Shown: positions 24,368 to 36,342 of the stretch, piece by piece
Numbering within the stretch: the first letter of the stretch is position 1
Layout of the letters: each line of letters starts with the position of its first letter
Source: Austropuccinia psidii
Taxonomy: Eukaryota; Basidiomycota; Pucciniomycetes; Pucciniales; Sphaerophragmiaceae
Direction of reading: 5' to 3'
DNA: 64,000 bases
NCBI GenBank assembly: GCA_023105745.1
Contig: JALGQZ010000004.1
Location: 9,497,951-9,561,950, forward strand
The notes under the pieces: model-generated
What the model saw: only the letters and a program-made list of their open reading frames with translations
Told to the model about the DNA's origin: nothing
Database searches by the model: none
Program-made: the position numbers and the translations under genes

Positions 24368-24753
24368 ACAATAGTCATATTTCCTCTATATTCCTGGATA
24401 GCAATTTGCCATCTCAACATATTTCTATTTGGATTTTTCATATTTAATAAAGATTTTACTGCATTACAGTCTGTAATCACATCAAATACTGTTCCATCCA
24501 AGTAATAGTGTAGTTTTTCTAAAGCCCACACTAAGCAGAGGCATTCCATTTGGCTTGCTCCATATCTTTCCTCTGTTGGCTTTATCTGTCTTGAAATAAA
24601 ACAAATTGGTCCTTCCACTGGTTTATCATTGATGCTTTGTGTTTGATGTAGTGCAGCACCTAGTCCTTCTCCACAAGCATCAATGTAAAGCTTAAAGGGT
24701 AGTTTCCAATCTGGCATTAAAAGAATTGGGGCATTTTTTAGTGAATTTTTCAA
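24368..24753 (-). pseudogene. RNase H domain of A3
   Basis: Contains [16 protein letters not shown], the conserved [20 protein letters not shown] and [12 protein letters not shown], the acidic positions of Ty3-type RNase H. It is cut by the solo LTR after RGNMTIV. A TAA lies directly upstream at the RT junction (KAYE-stop). Confidence 0.85.
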
Positions 24754-25723
24754 TTATTCATATGCTTTGACTCTTTCTTCAGTCATTTCATAGACTGTTT
24801 GTTGGTCACATAGTTTATACAAGGATTTGGAAATTTTTGCAAAGTCCTTTACATGCTGTCTATAGTAACCAGAAAATCCTAGAAATGATTGCATTTCTTT
24901 TTTGGTTTGAGGCATTGGCTTATGTAGTACTGCCGCTACTTTATTCTTGTCTATGCCTGAACTAAATCCAGAGACAACATGTCCTAGTGCTTTTAGTTCA
25001 CTATATGCAAAATGACACTTTTTCAAGGAAAATTTCATATTCACTTGCACTATTTTTTAGTACTCTTTCTAGTCTTGTGAGGTGATTTTCACAAGTTTCT
25101 GAGCAAACTATTATATCATCAATATAGATAATTAACCATCCTTCTGATAATTCTTCAGGAAATATGGTATTCATCATTCTTTGATAATGGGAAGGTGCAT
25201 TATTTATACCAAATGGCATTCTTAGGTATTCAAAAATTCCACAGTGGACTATTATTCTTCGTATTCTCTTGGCATTGTCTGTTAAGATATTTTGATGAAA
25301 ACCCTTTTGAGCATCCATGGCTGTGATGAACTTAGCTTGTGACAATTGTGTCAATGTCTCACGGATTCTGGGTATTGAATATCTGTCAGGGATGGTATAG
25401 GTGTTCAGGGCTCTGAAGTCCCCTACCATTCTTGATTTTCCATTATTCCAAGTTATAATGACAGGTGTAGTGACTTCTACCTGTTCATTATGTCCTACTT
25501 TCCTTAGTACTCCAAGGTCTCCTAGTTCTTGAATGTGTACCTCCAAGGCTTCTCTAGCCCTTGGACTAGCTGGGTAAGCAGGTCTCCTTAGTAAGGGTGG
25601 ATAAGGCCTTTCTGCATTAAGAATTATATCTACCTCATGCCCAATTATGGCACCTAGTGGCTCTTTGTCAGTTGCAAAGGCATTTTTGTACTTAAATAAA
25701 AGGTCAATCAATTTTTCTTTCAT
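24754..25723 (-). pseudogene. Reverse transcriptase of A3
   Basis: Two overlapping frames (25723-25001 and 25050-24754) together hold a complete [59 protein letters not shown] and the catalytic YIDDIIVCS. The thumb/connection ALGHVVSG and [12 protein letters not shown] is in the second frame. A frameshift near 25030 and the downstream TAA inactivate it. Confidence 0.9.
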
Positions 25724-26385
25724 TTTTTTCTGTTAAATCTTGATTTAATTCTGCCTCTTTGAGTTGTTCAGATATAAAAAGTTTCTTTTCTGTACTTTTT
25801 TCTTCATTCTTGATAACTGTAATTTGTTTTTTGTTACTTAATAATCCAAACATTTGTCTTTTGTTGTCACCTATGGTAAAATATCTGGCTTTTTGGTTAG
25901 AGATGTCTATACCATAGATTGATAAGTAGTCATTTCCAAGTATGAAGTGATTACTAGTACAGTTGTCTATTACCACAAACTCTCCTTTAATTCTGACACA
26001 TTGTGAAGGATAAGGAAAAAATGAGTGTTAAGTCAATTATTCCAAGGGGCTTCATGCTCTCACTTGCACTACTAAATTTGACACCTTGTATTGGTATAAG
26101 TTTTTTCTTGCCAATCTGGAACAATTGTTTTTAAATAACTTTTACCAACACAGTTGCAATATGCTCCTGTATCCAGGTTTACTTTTGCCTCTTGGTTATC
26201 AACCATCACAATAATTATACTTGATTTTCCAGCTGTATATCCCATTCCTTTTGCAGGTTTGATTCTATACAGTTTGGCATCTTGTACATTTGTCAGGTTT
26301 GTGTCAGATGTTCCAACTTGTGGTAAGCTTGATTTAACATCTAGTACTTCATAAATTATATCAATATGATTAATTTGTGCATTAA
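25704..26385 (-). pseudogene. Protease region of A3
   Basis: The clear C-terminal half is [16 protein letters not shown] with the following [12 protein letters not shown]. Upstream (26180-26090) lies the degraded active-site region. The catalytic DTG is not in one continuous frame with it. Assignment rests on alignment by eye with A1 and A2. Confidence 0.65.
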
Positions 26386-28483
26386 TTATATCAATTTCAT
26401 CACTCTCAGAAGTTTCTTACTCTTCTGTGTCCTTTTCAGAATCAGATTCTTCTTCTTTTTCATTGTGGTCTTCTGTTTCCACAATTTCATTGATTTTTGC
26501 TTTTTCAAGGCAATTATTGGCCAAGTGTCCAATACCTCCACATTTATGGTGGTTTCTTTGCTCATTATTGTTGGATGTATTGGGCTTGAAAGCTTCTTTT
26601 TATTTATATTTTTTGATAAATGGCTTTTTTGGACTTTTGATGTCCAATTTTTTCCAAGTTCTTCCAATTGTTGTTCTTGTCACAATGTCTTCTAGTGCAT
26701 TGATACACTCTTCTGTGGAGCATGGTTCTATACACCTGCCTCTCAGGGCATGTTCTAATTCTCCTTCATATTGCTTAACTATTTTCATGTGTACCATTTT
26801 TTGTGACATTTCTGGTTACAGTGCATTTAATCTTTCAACTTGTTTCAAGAACCAAGTCAAAGGTTTATCTTTTTCTGGGTCAAAGAAGGAGTTTTCAAAT
26901 GCATTTTATATTTTTTACCTCCAGGCATCACTATCCCACTTGGTGATTGTTTCTTGTTTCCACCAAGACCAGGTATTTTTTCCATTTGTTTGTCTTATGC
27001 CATAATACCATCTTTTTGTAGATTCCTCAAATAGTGAGTGTAATCTTGCAGTGATCAATTCATCTGGTATGGAATAATATTCTTGTAACATGTCAATTGC
27101 TTTAAAAAATGACATATGGTCATATTCACCTTCTCCTGTGAATGTTGGCCATTCTTTTAATTGAGGTTCTTCCTTCATTAAGACTTGTTTATTGTCTTGG
27201 TGGCTCAAGTCTGTTATGAATTGATTTGTTAATTCCTCTTTTGGTTTAACAGGGCTTCTTATGTGATAAAATGTAGTTGATAACTTTGGCATATTTGAGC
27301 TTGCCTCATTAATTTTATCCATTTGTTCAGTGATAAGCCTTATTTCACTTTGAATATCATCTTTCAGATGCATTGTTGCTTAATCACTTTTTTCCACATG
27401 GTCTAAAAGTGATTTCTGGTGTGTTGAAGTCTTTTCTTCAAATTTTTCTACAGAAATACTTAATTTGTTTAATTTTTCTGTAAGATTATCAATACTCACG
27501 TCATAATTGATTGTCAAAGTTTTATCTTTTATATTGTTTATGTATTTATACAATTCTTCTGGTCCTTGTATCAATTTTTGAGTATTATCAATTAAAACTT
27601 TTGGTTTGTTGTTTTCAACCATAAATTTAATGTTATAAATTTCTTTTTTATTTTTTACAAAAAATTTTGTCAAAGATGATAAGCTATTATTTATTTCTTG
27701 TAAATATAATAAACTATTTTTAATGTCTTTAAGAGGTAAGACACTGTCTTTAAGCTCTGTTAAAGTATTTACAACATCAGGAGATAAGGTTATTTCTTTG
27801 GGAAATGGGGTTGTCTCATTCTTTGCTCCTCCTTGTCTTTAAATTCAATCAAATCTCTGGCCATGTTGAAGACATTTTCCATGGCATCTTTTTGGATTTT
27901 TGGAATCCTGTAGCTTGGGGAATATTGTTTCCTCCAATTCTTTTTCTTGTTCTTCTTCCCTTCTTGGGGATTTTGGTTGGCTTGAGGCTTTATGGTAGAA
28001 GCTACTGGGGCTTCTTCCTTGCTTGCCTCCCTCTTTTTGGAGTGGTACTCCTTGATCCTTTTGATTTGAGGCTTGGATGACAGTGGATTTTATCCATTGG
28101 AGTATACCACTATCTCCTCCTCTGTGAGGAGCGTTTTGAGGATGTGCCAGGAGTTCATCACTCCTTGGTGTATTTGAGGCAACATTTCCCAGTTCTTGTC
28201 TTTGTACACTGTGTATTACTGCTTGTACTGGCTCATGCAAATGTCTATCTCACCCCTCTGAATGTGATTTGTACCATTTTGAGTTACTCATACTTAGTTC
28301 TAACTCTGGTTCAGATATCATAGGCATTTCTGGGACTTGCCTTTGGGATAAGGCACTTCCTTGTGTGGATTCTGTTCCACTGGGGATATTTCCCTTTCTT
28401 TTCCCTTTTGAGGAATCAATTCTAAGTCTGAGTCCAGCTTCATCTGATTGGATGCAGTATTAGGAGCCTCTTCTGGTAGTCAT
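26386..28483 (-). pseudogene. gag: Gag of A3
   Basis: Starts at ATG 28483 (MTTRRGS, followed by a stop). Segments 28240-27845, 27673-27380, 27373-26915 and 26809-26386 follow. The capsid-like part has [16 protein letters not shown] and RWYYGIRQTNGKNTWSWW (27180-26950). The zinc knuckle near 26550 reads HHKCGGIGHLANNC, with the first Cys of CX2CX4HX4C lost. Many frame changes. The first 600 nt overlap ORF0. Confidence 0.75.
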
Positions 28484-28707
28484 GATTTAAGAAATAAGAA
28501 ATAAGAGGATTTCAGGACAAGAATTCTTTTTATGGTAATTTATAAATGAGGTACTCACCTTCAGAGTCCTGAATAGTGGGTCCTAGAAAGTCTAATTTCT
28601 TAGCTTTCTTTTTCTTAATGACAATTGGTGTTGGAGAACTTGGACAAGTTTTTTCCACCAATCTTTCAACAGTGGCTTGGTGCTTTCTGTTGGATTGTCT
28701 TCAAACA
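27790..28707 (-). pseudogene. ORF0 relic of A3, overlapping gag
   Basis: Exon 1 is 28707-28559, starting with TG after TTTTTTAG. The intron is 28558-28473 (GTGAGT...ACCAG). A second exon runs in the frame different from Gag to TAA at 27790. In that frame the stretches APVAS, YRIPKIQKDAMENVF, MARDLIEF and a terminal FPKK match ORF0 of A1 and A2. Several stops and one apparent frameshift in exon 1 inactivate it. Function unknown. Confidence 0.55.
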
Positions 28708-29215
28708 CTAAAAAAGACAAATAAATATAAGTCTTTTATATAATAAGTGTTTATCTTTTGGTAAGATATGGCAATTTTCCACATAAAAATTGCTTTTATA
28801 TCTTTGGAAAAATGAAATGAGGAAGAAATGGATAAAAATGAATAAAAATAACTTTTTTCATTGGTTTTTAATATTTTTTTAACATTTTTTTATGTTTTTA
28901 TTTTTAAAGAATAAAATAAAAATGAAAATGATTCTTTTATGAAGTAATTTATAATATAAAGTTATTTTTAATTTATAAGATATCTTTTATAATAACTAGG
29001 TTCCCTCAAAGAAAGTTCTTGCAAGTCTAAGGATGTGAAAAACCACGTGTAAGACAGTAAAATTTCTTTCCAAATGCCTCAATAGCTTTTGAAATCAATA
29101 AATATAAGATTATTATGTAATTTTATTATTATAATTATAATTTATTGGATAAACCCGAGTGAAAAAATTTTTTATAAAGGTCTTTTAAAGTAAATATCAT
29201 GGCCATGCCCCCAAA
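28708..29215 (-). promoter_or_regulatory. Leader and primer-binding site of A3
   Basis: The bases 29215-29196 read (minus) TTTGGGGGCATGGCCATGAT directly after the 5' LTR. This is the same position and nearly the same word as in A1 and A2. The remainder is AT-rich with a CACGTG palindrome near 29045 and the splice acceptor TTTTTTAG just before 28707. Confidence 0.7.
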
Positions 29216-31147
29216 TATAATGTTTGACTATGAAGCAATAAGTAAAAATTACTAATATTTTACTTATCTTACTATGAATGTCCTTATAAATAGAATAAAT
29301 AAGATAATAAATAATTATAATTATGGCATAAAAAGAATTATCTTATTAAATAAATACAATAATATAATAAATATATCTATTAATGTAAGATAACTAATAT
29401 ATTTAAAAGAACTTTATTATTGCTACCAGAAAATGATAAAGGCGTGAAAAATTGTTTTTTATGAATAGAAAACTATCAATAACAATAGAATTACTAATAT
29501 TAAATTTATTTATTAATATAAATACTATTTATATTAATATAAGAATTATTAAAAATAATAATCAAGAGAGATTATTATAAAAGAGAAAATAACCTACTTT
29601 TGATACTTCATATAATAATTTTGAAAGGTTTTACGCCAAAATAATTTAAATACAATTTATACAAACTTTATTTACAATGGAAATAGAGAAATTACAAATA
29701 TTCTTTAATTTTTACATGGAAATTGAGTTAAAGAGATTTTTGAACAAAAACAATTGAATAATTGATGTAATCATGTCAAGATTGATGATTATAATAAAGA
29801 TCATCTTTTGTATTTGATAATATAAAAGTTTTATATATAAAGAATAAAGATTTTACTTTTTGATTTAATTATTTTAGTGTTTTTGATGTGTCTGAGGGTA
29901 AAATAGAGTAAAAAGAGCTCTATTTTAAGTAAATACCTCCCTTCTAGAGTCCGGAAGGCTTCTAGTAGACATTTACTGATGCGTTCTACTACAAATGATC
30001 AATATTTTAAGGTTTAGTAATGATTACATCATGATAAAACCATCTTATCTCACTATTATGCCATTACTTAGAGTTATCACTATAACTCTAAGTTTGATGA
30101 CATCATAGGCTTGGAAGAAGCCTAAAATTCGTGTATTTTATTAGTATTAATCATAATCTAGCAGTATTCATCCGTTTTATCACTTATATGACTGTTAAAC
30201 TTAAAATAAGATTACAGTGAGTGATCAAATTGAAGCTTAAAACTTGATCATTAATACCTTTCAATTTATACATGCTACCACTATTCTGAGGGTGGATTCT
30301 GATAGTTTGGCATGCCCTTATGAAACTTCCAAGAGCATTTCATTACATAATCAAAACTCCATTTTTGATGATTTTTCTTGCAACTCATCTTTTCTGTTGA
30401 AATTCAATATTTTGAACTTCAAACTATGAACTCAAGGGGTTATACCTTGAATATTATAATAAACATTAAGTAATTCTCCACTTATTAACTATTAGAATCT
30501 GAGTCTCTACTTTTTCTAATTTTGGACCACTTTCACAACAAAGTGGTCAACAGCTCTATTGATTTTATTCAATAATCCATTACAGGTTTTAACCTTGTTT
30601 ATAGCTTGTGAAATAAAGTTCATATCTGTATTCCTACAGTAATTACGATGTGACTTTGTTTTTTTGTTTATCTCCCTATCTTGTATATTTCAAGAGATAT
30701 TAGTTAAAAACCATGAATATATGCATTGACCAAAAAAGTGCATATATTCAGCTTAATTCCTTAACTATTAACTTTAGAGATTAGCTTTATAATTTCTTTA
30801 TGTGTAGATTCTCATGGATAATCCAATGGTACAATTTATTTCACATGTTGTTTCATTGGTTTCTCAGATAAATGAGGTTTTGTGCCTTTTTAAGCTATTA
30901 TTACTTATACTTCAGTAATTATTGACTTTTCAGATATGCCATAAAAATGACATATTTATATTTTACCATGAGGAATCTAATGGTGTAATTCATTTCACAT
31001 TTTTATTCATTAGATTCTGCTTTAATTCAGATTTTGTATTTATTTATGGTATTTTACTAATTTTTGAGATAATTATCATAAGTATAATTATTACAGACAT
31101 TTTGCTGTGACCTTTTTGGATATGAGGTCATATCTCAAAGGCTCACA
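29216..31147 (-). repeat. 5' LTR of element A3
   Basis: Begins TGTGAGCC at 31147 in element orientation and ends at 29216 (ACATTATA, a worn form of the ...CTTACA end). Paired with 17263-19230. A candidate splice donor ATA|GTAAGA lies at 29273/29272. Confidence 0.8.
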
Positions 31148-32516
31148 GAATATAATATTTTGAAGACCTTCCTTAACAAAAAATTACTCATGGAAGATCT
31201 TCATCTAAATGAATCAGCTCAACAGCTACAGTATCACACTCAGTTTCTCCCCCTCAAATTACAGAATTGTATTTATCTAGCTCATTTGAAGATTCTGAGA
31301 GCTCATTATCCAAATGTATCATTTTTTCATACTCAATACACTCAGACAGCTAATTTTTAACAACATGTAAAAACATCAGTGTTTTGTAAAATGTCAAAAT
31401 GATTTTCCAAAAGAAGCATAACCTCAGAAAGAGATTTCTACAAGCCTGAAACCACCCTGAATATTTACTATTGATTTTATTTAGCCTGTGATCATTTCCA
31501 AAGAAATTATTACACAAGTGATGAATTCTTAAATATTTTTGTGAGTTTTTAATTCATCTTAACAATATATTTTTGAGTTTGGTTTGATCTCGTATATAAG
31601 AATTAAAAAAATTTCTCATATATTTTAATGGATTAAAAAGTCTTCTTTCTTAAACAAAATTCTCTCAAATTTAAATTAATGATGGAATTAACTTCACATT
31701 TAAGATAGGAGATTTTAGAATTAGAACTAAAATTAATGCATAAAAAATATCAATTAAAAAAACTTTTATCTAATCAAGTTTTTAAAAATTATTTGTTTGA
31801 TTCAAAATTATAATATCTATTCTACCAATATAAAATCATAATAGGTGGTGTCAAAGTCACCAAATCCCAACTTAAAATAACAGGGGATTTGACTTCCAAA
31901 TCCCAGAACTAAATCCTGGGTTTATCATTTGAAAATCACATGGCATTTTAACTGAAATTCCTGGTATTTTCACCAAATCCCATGCATCTGGGATTTCAGT
32001 TTGAAACTTAACACAAATGAGTATTCACAATTCACAACTGTACAGCATATTATTCCACACTCCTTTTTTGACAATCTGACCAAAAAGTTTACACTCCATT
32101 TAATAATGCCTCATTCCAAAGAAAAAACATAACGTCAGTTAAGAAGATCACCTTCAGCCTTACTCATCCATCAGGTTACTTAATCCGTACTGATTATTTA
32201 CCCATAGTTAATTGGCTTTCAATAAAATCCAATTTTGAGGCATGTTTTGGTACTAGCGGTTCAGCATTAACTGGAAGGCCACCTTTATCAAAGCAGAATG
32301 GGTTTCAGCTTATGGCCATTGAAGTCAACAAAAAATCACAACATCACCTAAACCTTAGCTCAAGCAGAATCCAAGATTGATGGAAAACATATAAAAAGAA
32401 GTATATGGCAGAAAAAAAATCAAAAATTCAACTGGGTCTGGACTAACCAAATAAGATGAGAGTAAAGGAATCAAATAAATGAGTGAAAATCTTGAAAGTA
32501 TGTGTCCTATTCTTAA
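31148..32516. other. Intergenic, no clear gene
   Basis: AT-rich. A short open frame 31160-31360 has no recognised content. Around 31860-32000 the words GGGATTT/AAATCCC recur in both orientations. An inverted pair near 31950 (AACTGAAAT) and 31993 (ATTTCAGTT) suggests a worn foldback element. Confidence 0.4.
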
Positions 32517-33275
32517 ATGGATGCACTATTTGGCCACAAGCCCAATGTCACTCCCATTGCAAGCTATGATTTCCAAGAAAAATACAGCTTAACTAGTGAT
32601 GAGGATGATGATCTTTTGCTTAATAAGGTAAGCTATCATCTCTTTTTCTTCTTAACTGAGATAATTAAAGCTCATTTGAATTTTAAAGGAGAATAATTGT
32701 TTGGAATAACCTCACAATCTTGATCCTTTTCTTAATAATGATGATTACTTAGCTCAAGCATAAAACCTTCAAGATGAATCAGTAAGTATGTTTAAACCTT
32801 ATATTTATGAAATCTAATGTTGATCATTTCTCCTTTGACCAGAAAAGTAAATACGTAATGAATTTGACACAAAAGCATAATCAAGAATTGACACCCAACT
32901 TGAATGACAAGAGTAGATGTAGTAAAAGGTCAATGGATATATTTGCACCTACATATGCAAATTTTCTTGAATCATGCCAAAAGGGTATGTCTTGAATCTA
33001 TGCTGACTCTGATCAATCCTACTGACAAAAGTCATTATTGTTAGCCTGTGAAACCATTGATAATGCTTTTTTGGAGTGGGAAAGGGAGAGGTGGAATGAA
33101 GAGAAAGTGAGGAATATGGAACAGAAACAGTTTGAAGAAGTCAAGTTACAAAAGAAAATGGAGTTTGACAAGAAACAACACACCAAGAAATATTAACTTG
33201 AAAAATAAAAGTGGAATCAGGAATTGGAACTGAAGGAAAAGCAATGCCATATGGATCCCACTATGGTGTAATTTT
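32517..33275 (+). pseudogene. Coiled-coil ORF relic, possibly Harbinger-associated
   Basis: Begins MDALFGHKPNVTPIASYDF at 32517, with an acidic SDEDDDLLLNK end and a GTAAGC donor at about 32627. Further pieces follow (32807-32995), then a charged helical stretch (LEWERERWNEEKVRNMEQKQ, near 33070-33130) with stops just after. The layout, low-complexity N-part then Glu/Lys coiled coil, resembles the second (Myb/SANT-like) protein of PIF/Harbinger elements. I do not see the Myb domain, so this is tentative. Confidence 0.35.
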
Positions 33276-34740
33276 CATCAATAAGGCCAATTACAAAGCT
33301 GGAATGAATTTTGAAATTAATCAATGAAGATAACATATTAGGTATTGTCATGTGATAATTTTATATGTGGTGATTTGTCAAATAAAATCAATGTTTATTT
33401 GCAATTTATCTTATGTTTTGAAATTGAATTGCAATTCATTCCAAATTGAACATTTGGGAAAGTTTTTCATCAATATTTTATGTTCCAAAGACCAATTTCT
33501 AAGTTTTTTCAAACTGAACTTGAAGGCTCCCTCCAAATTTCTTTTTTTTGAATTTCTTTCAAATACAAGTAGATTGCCCCTTTTTTCATTTTTTTCCATC
33601 TTTATTTATTTAATTTTTTTCATTTTTTGCATTTTTTTTTATTTTTTTGATATTTTCATCTCCACCAAAACTCATCTCTTGCCAAACTAACCCTGATTAT
33701 TTTTTCACTCCTTCATTCCCAACTCTTTCATTCAAGCTGATTTTTTTATTAATTCTTTTTATATTATTAAAGATCTTTTTAGAGATATTTTTTTATCTAT
33801 GTGAGTTTTTTTTATTCTATTTTTTTAACAGAACCATCTTCACCATCATCACCTAAATCTTAGACCGCATCAACCTTTGATCTATCCACCACCACCATCT
33901 TCCTATGCACCACCAAAAACCCTCTGAACCTTCCAAATCCACCCCTCAGTCACCTTAGAGCCTCCCAAAAAGGCATCCAGGAGGTTCTAGGGTTTTTACT
34001 ACTAAAATTTATTTCGAGAATTTTTTTAATTTCTTTTACTAGATAATGACCTCCAATGAACATTATGATTTTTATATATATTTTTTAAAATAGACTTCTT
34101 CATTATGTTTGATGATGAAGTCTTTTTTTCTATCATTGCTGACAGATTTCTTTTTTTGTCTTTTTTTTTTCTGATGAACATCATAACTAACAGATTCTTT
34201 TTTCTGATGATCATCACTAATGATCTTTCTTCATTTAATCATGATCTTTACTGATCATTTTGAATTTCAATTTATTTATTTTGCTGATGATCACCTCAAC
34301 TAACCAATTTTTTTTCTATTTTTTTTTCTGATTATCAAAACTCATGCTCAATTCTTTTTTCATTTTTTTAATCATGTTCATACATTATCATTACTGATCA
34401 TTTTTAGTTTCAATTTCTTTTTTGTTTTTTTTTAAACTAACCATTATTGTTTTTTCTGATGATCATAACTGATGAATATTTTTGTTTTATTTTTTTGTTA
34501 ATTGATCATGATAATAACTCATGATTCTTATTTTTATATTTTTTTGGATTATTTTTTTAATAATGATATTGGATCATTCTGATGATTCTGTTTAATCGTT
34601 TTTTATTTTTTTATACTTTTTAATTATTTTTCAATATAGGGGTGGATTTTTTATAAGGGTTATTTCTGCAATGTCATTTAATTTCACCTCCCTTCCTTCA
34701 TCATTTGAATGAAAAAAAAAACATCCTCCTCTCTCTCACT
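33276..34740. other. T-rich low-complexity DNA
   Basis: Long T-runs (33600-33840) and, from about 34090 to 34600, a worn repeat of TGATGATCAT words separated by T-tracts. Open frames here are compositional. No gene supported. Confidence 0.5.
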
Positions 34741-34763
34741 CTGAAAATTATTCTGATGATGTC

Positions 34764-35870
34764 ATGGTTGGGACTAAACTAGATTCAGCAAATTATCAGA
34801 ATGATTTGAAAGATGATGAAACTATTATTCCTCCTCTTGATGTCATGGTTAGGACTAAACCAAATATAGAACATCCTGAGGATAATAATACCAAAACAAA
34901 TCATAAACTAAAACTGACTCAGACCAAAGACAACATATCCATGATTCAAAAAATATCATGTCCCACCTTGGCCATTTGGACAGATCATATAAAAACTTCT
35001 CAACCATCTCAATTGACAAGAAAGCAGCCAATTCCTCATGGTTGAAGCTTCCATCAGTAAACACTTTACCACATCCTTATGTAATAATAGATAAAATAAA
35101 AAATTTGTTCTGACCTGTTTTCATTTATGAAATCATCACTTTTGAAAATTATTCTGGCCACTCTCAAATCTCAAAATAACTTATTATTACCTTAATGACC
35201 TTATGGCAAAATCACCAAGAAATTAAAACTAATAAACAAGTCCTAGATAGAATTATGAAAGGTATTGTCTTTTTTCCTGGTTCTAATTCTGGAAAATCTT
35301 TAGGTGTGTGACATTTTTTCCTTTTTATTTTAGTAATTACTAATTCATTTCAAAAATCTTAGGTGTTTACTCCCTAAAAACTGGTTTGACTTCTCATCAA
35401 ATTGAAACAGATAATAAGAAATGGTACAAACTTCAACAATATGGCAAATTAATTTACTCAAGAATATGTCATTTTCCTAAATTAGCTGAAAATGAGAATC
35501 AATAATTAATGGAAGAAACCAAATTAACAAACTTCAGTCAACTGGAATGGACTTCCGCTAATCCAAAGGAAGAATTCAAATCTTCTACAAATTTAATTTT
35601 CACTCAAGATGTATTTTTCAATAAGCTGCATCAATATTTAAATTATCTCAACCCCTGGCCTTACAGTATCTTTTTTTGTCTCCAAAAAAGATTTTCATCA
35701 CCTTCCAACTGTCTTCACCCCATCTGGACATGGCTTGCACTTTCCCAAATCAATAATGGAGATTGCTTTTTCAAAAAAACCTGGCATCATGGAAAGGAAG
35801 ACATCAACAATGGTTCATCATAAAACAAAACCTCCTCCAGAAATTATCAATAGTGACAAAATAACTCATT
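34764..35870 (+). pseudogene. Possible Tet-like 2OG-Fe(II) oxygenase relic
   Basis: An open segment 34764-35045 (unknown, acidic) is followed by fragments 35210-35310 (IMKGIVFFPGSNSGKS), an apparent intron, 35365-35505 (GVYSLKTGLTSHQ, KWYKLQQYGKLIYSRICHFP) and 35509-35870. The last reads TQDVFFNKLHQ, NPWPYSIFF, then after a frame change GHGLHFPKSIMEIAF and PGIMERKT. This resembles the end of the Tet-like oxygenases expanded in rust fungi. The usual HxD iron ligand is degraded (TQD). Frame changes and stops make it a relic. Family call is by resemblance only. Confidence 0.35.
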
Positions 35871-36099
35871 TGGTATTTTTTTTCAAATAAACCATAAATT
35901 ATTTAATGTAGGTGACAAATTCTTGAAAATGACACCTGATTAGACTCATTTAAAAGTCAATGGTTACTTTGAAAGAAATATTCAGTACCAAAAAAGATCT
36001 AGAAATTATCAATTTCAAATAGTTTTATTTTCTCAATAACCTATCCACTCTTTTTTATTCCATTTAAATAAGTACACAATTCAATTGTCCTGATTAAAT

Positions 36100-36342
36100 T
36101 CACAATTGATTATCTTCCCATGCCAAAGTAATTGGTTTAACTTTTTTATGCATATTTACAACATCTTCCCCATTGTCATTATTGGAAAGATTTTCCACTT
36201 GTGTTGGATCATCATGTTCATATAAATCAAACCATTCAGCTCCAATTTTTGCTAAAATATTATGTAAAATTGTGCAAGAAATGACCCAACTAACAAAGTA
36301 TTCAATTTCATTATTATCCCTCATTTGATTTTGCATTTCCAT
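36100..36342 (-). pseudogene. Harbinger DDE transposase, C-terminal fragment
   Basis: Reads EIEYFVSWVISCTILHNILAK followed by IGAEWFDLYE. The phrase ISCTILHNILA is characteristic of the last helix of DDE_Tnp_4 (PIF/Harbinger) nucleases. Only about 80 residues remain; the catalytic part is not seen upstream (36350-37000). Ends at TGA 36100-36102. Confidence 0.55.

Larger units (their letters stand above)
17263..31147 (-). mobile_element. Element A3: old family A Ty3/Gypsy element
   Basis: LTRs at 29216-31147 (5') and 17263-19230 (3') flank a minus-strand gag-protease-RT-RNase H-integrase order broken by many stops and frame changes. Just outside the LTRs are GAAGA and GAATA, a 5-bp duplication with one change. 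The primer-binding site and the tract GGTGGTAGGGAA before the 3' LTR match those of A1 and A2. Two later solo LTRs (19806-21226, 22450-24367) interrupt it. LTR divergence is substantial. Confidence 0.85.

Noticed and set aside
26366..27034. Plus-strand frames with Phe-rich, membrane-like composition
   Set aside because: Antisense of the A3 gag; the minus strand explains the conservation.
33352..33856. Plus-strand Phe/Ser-rich frames
   Set aside because: T-rich low-complexity DNA, no domain.
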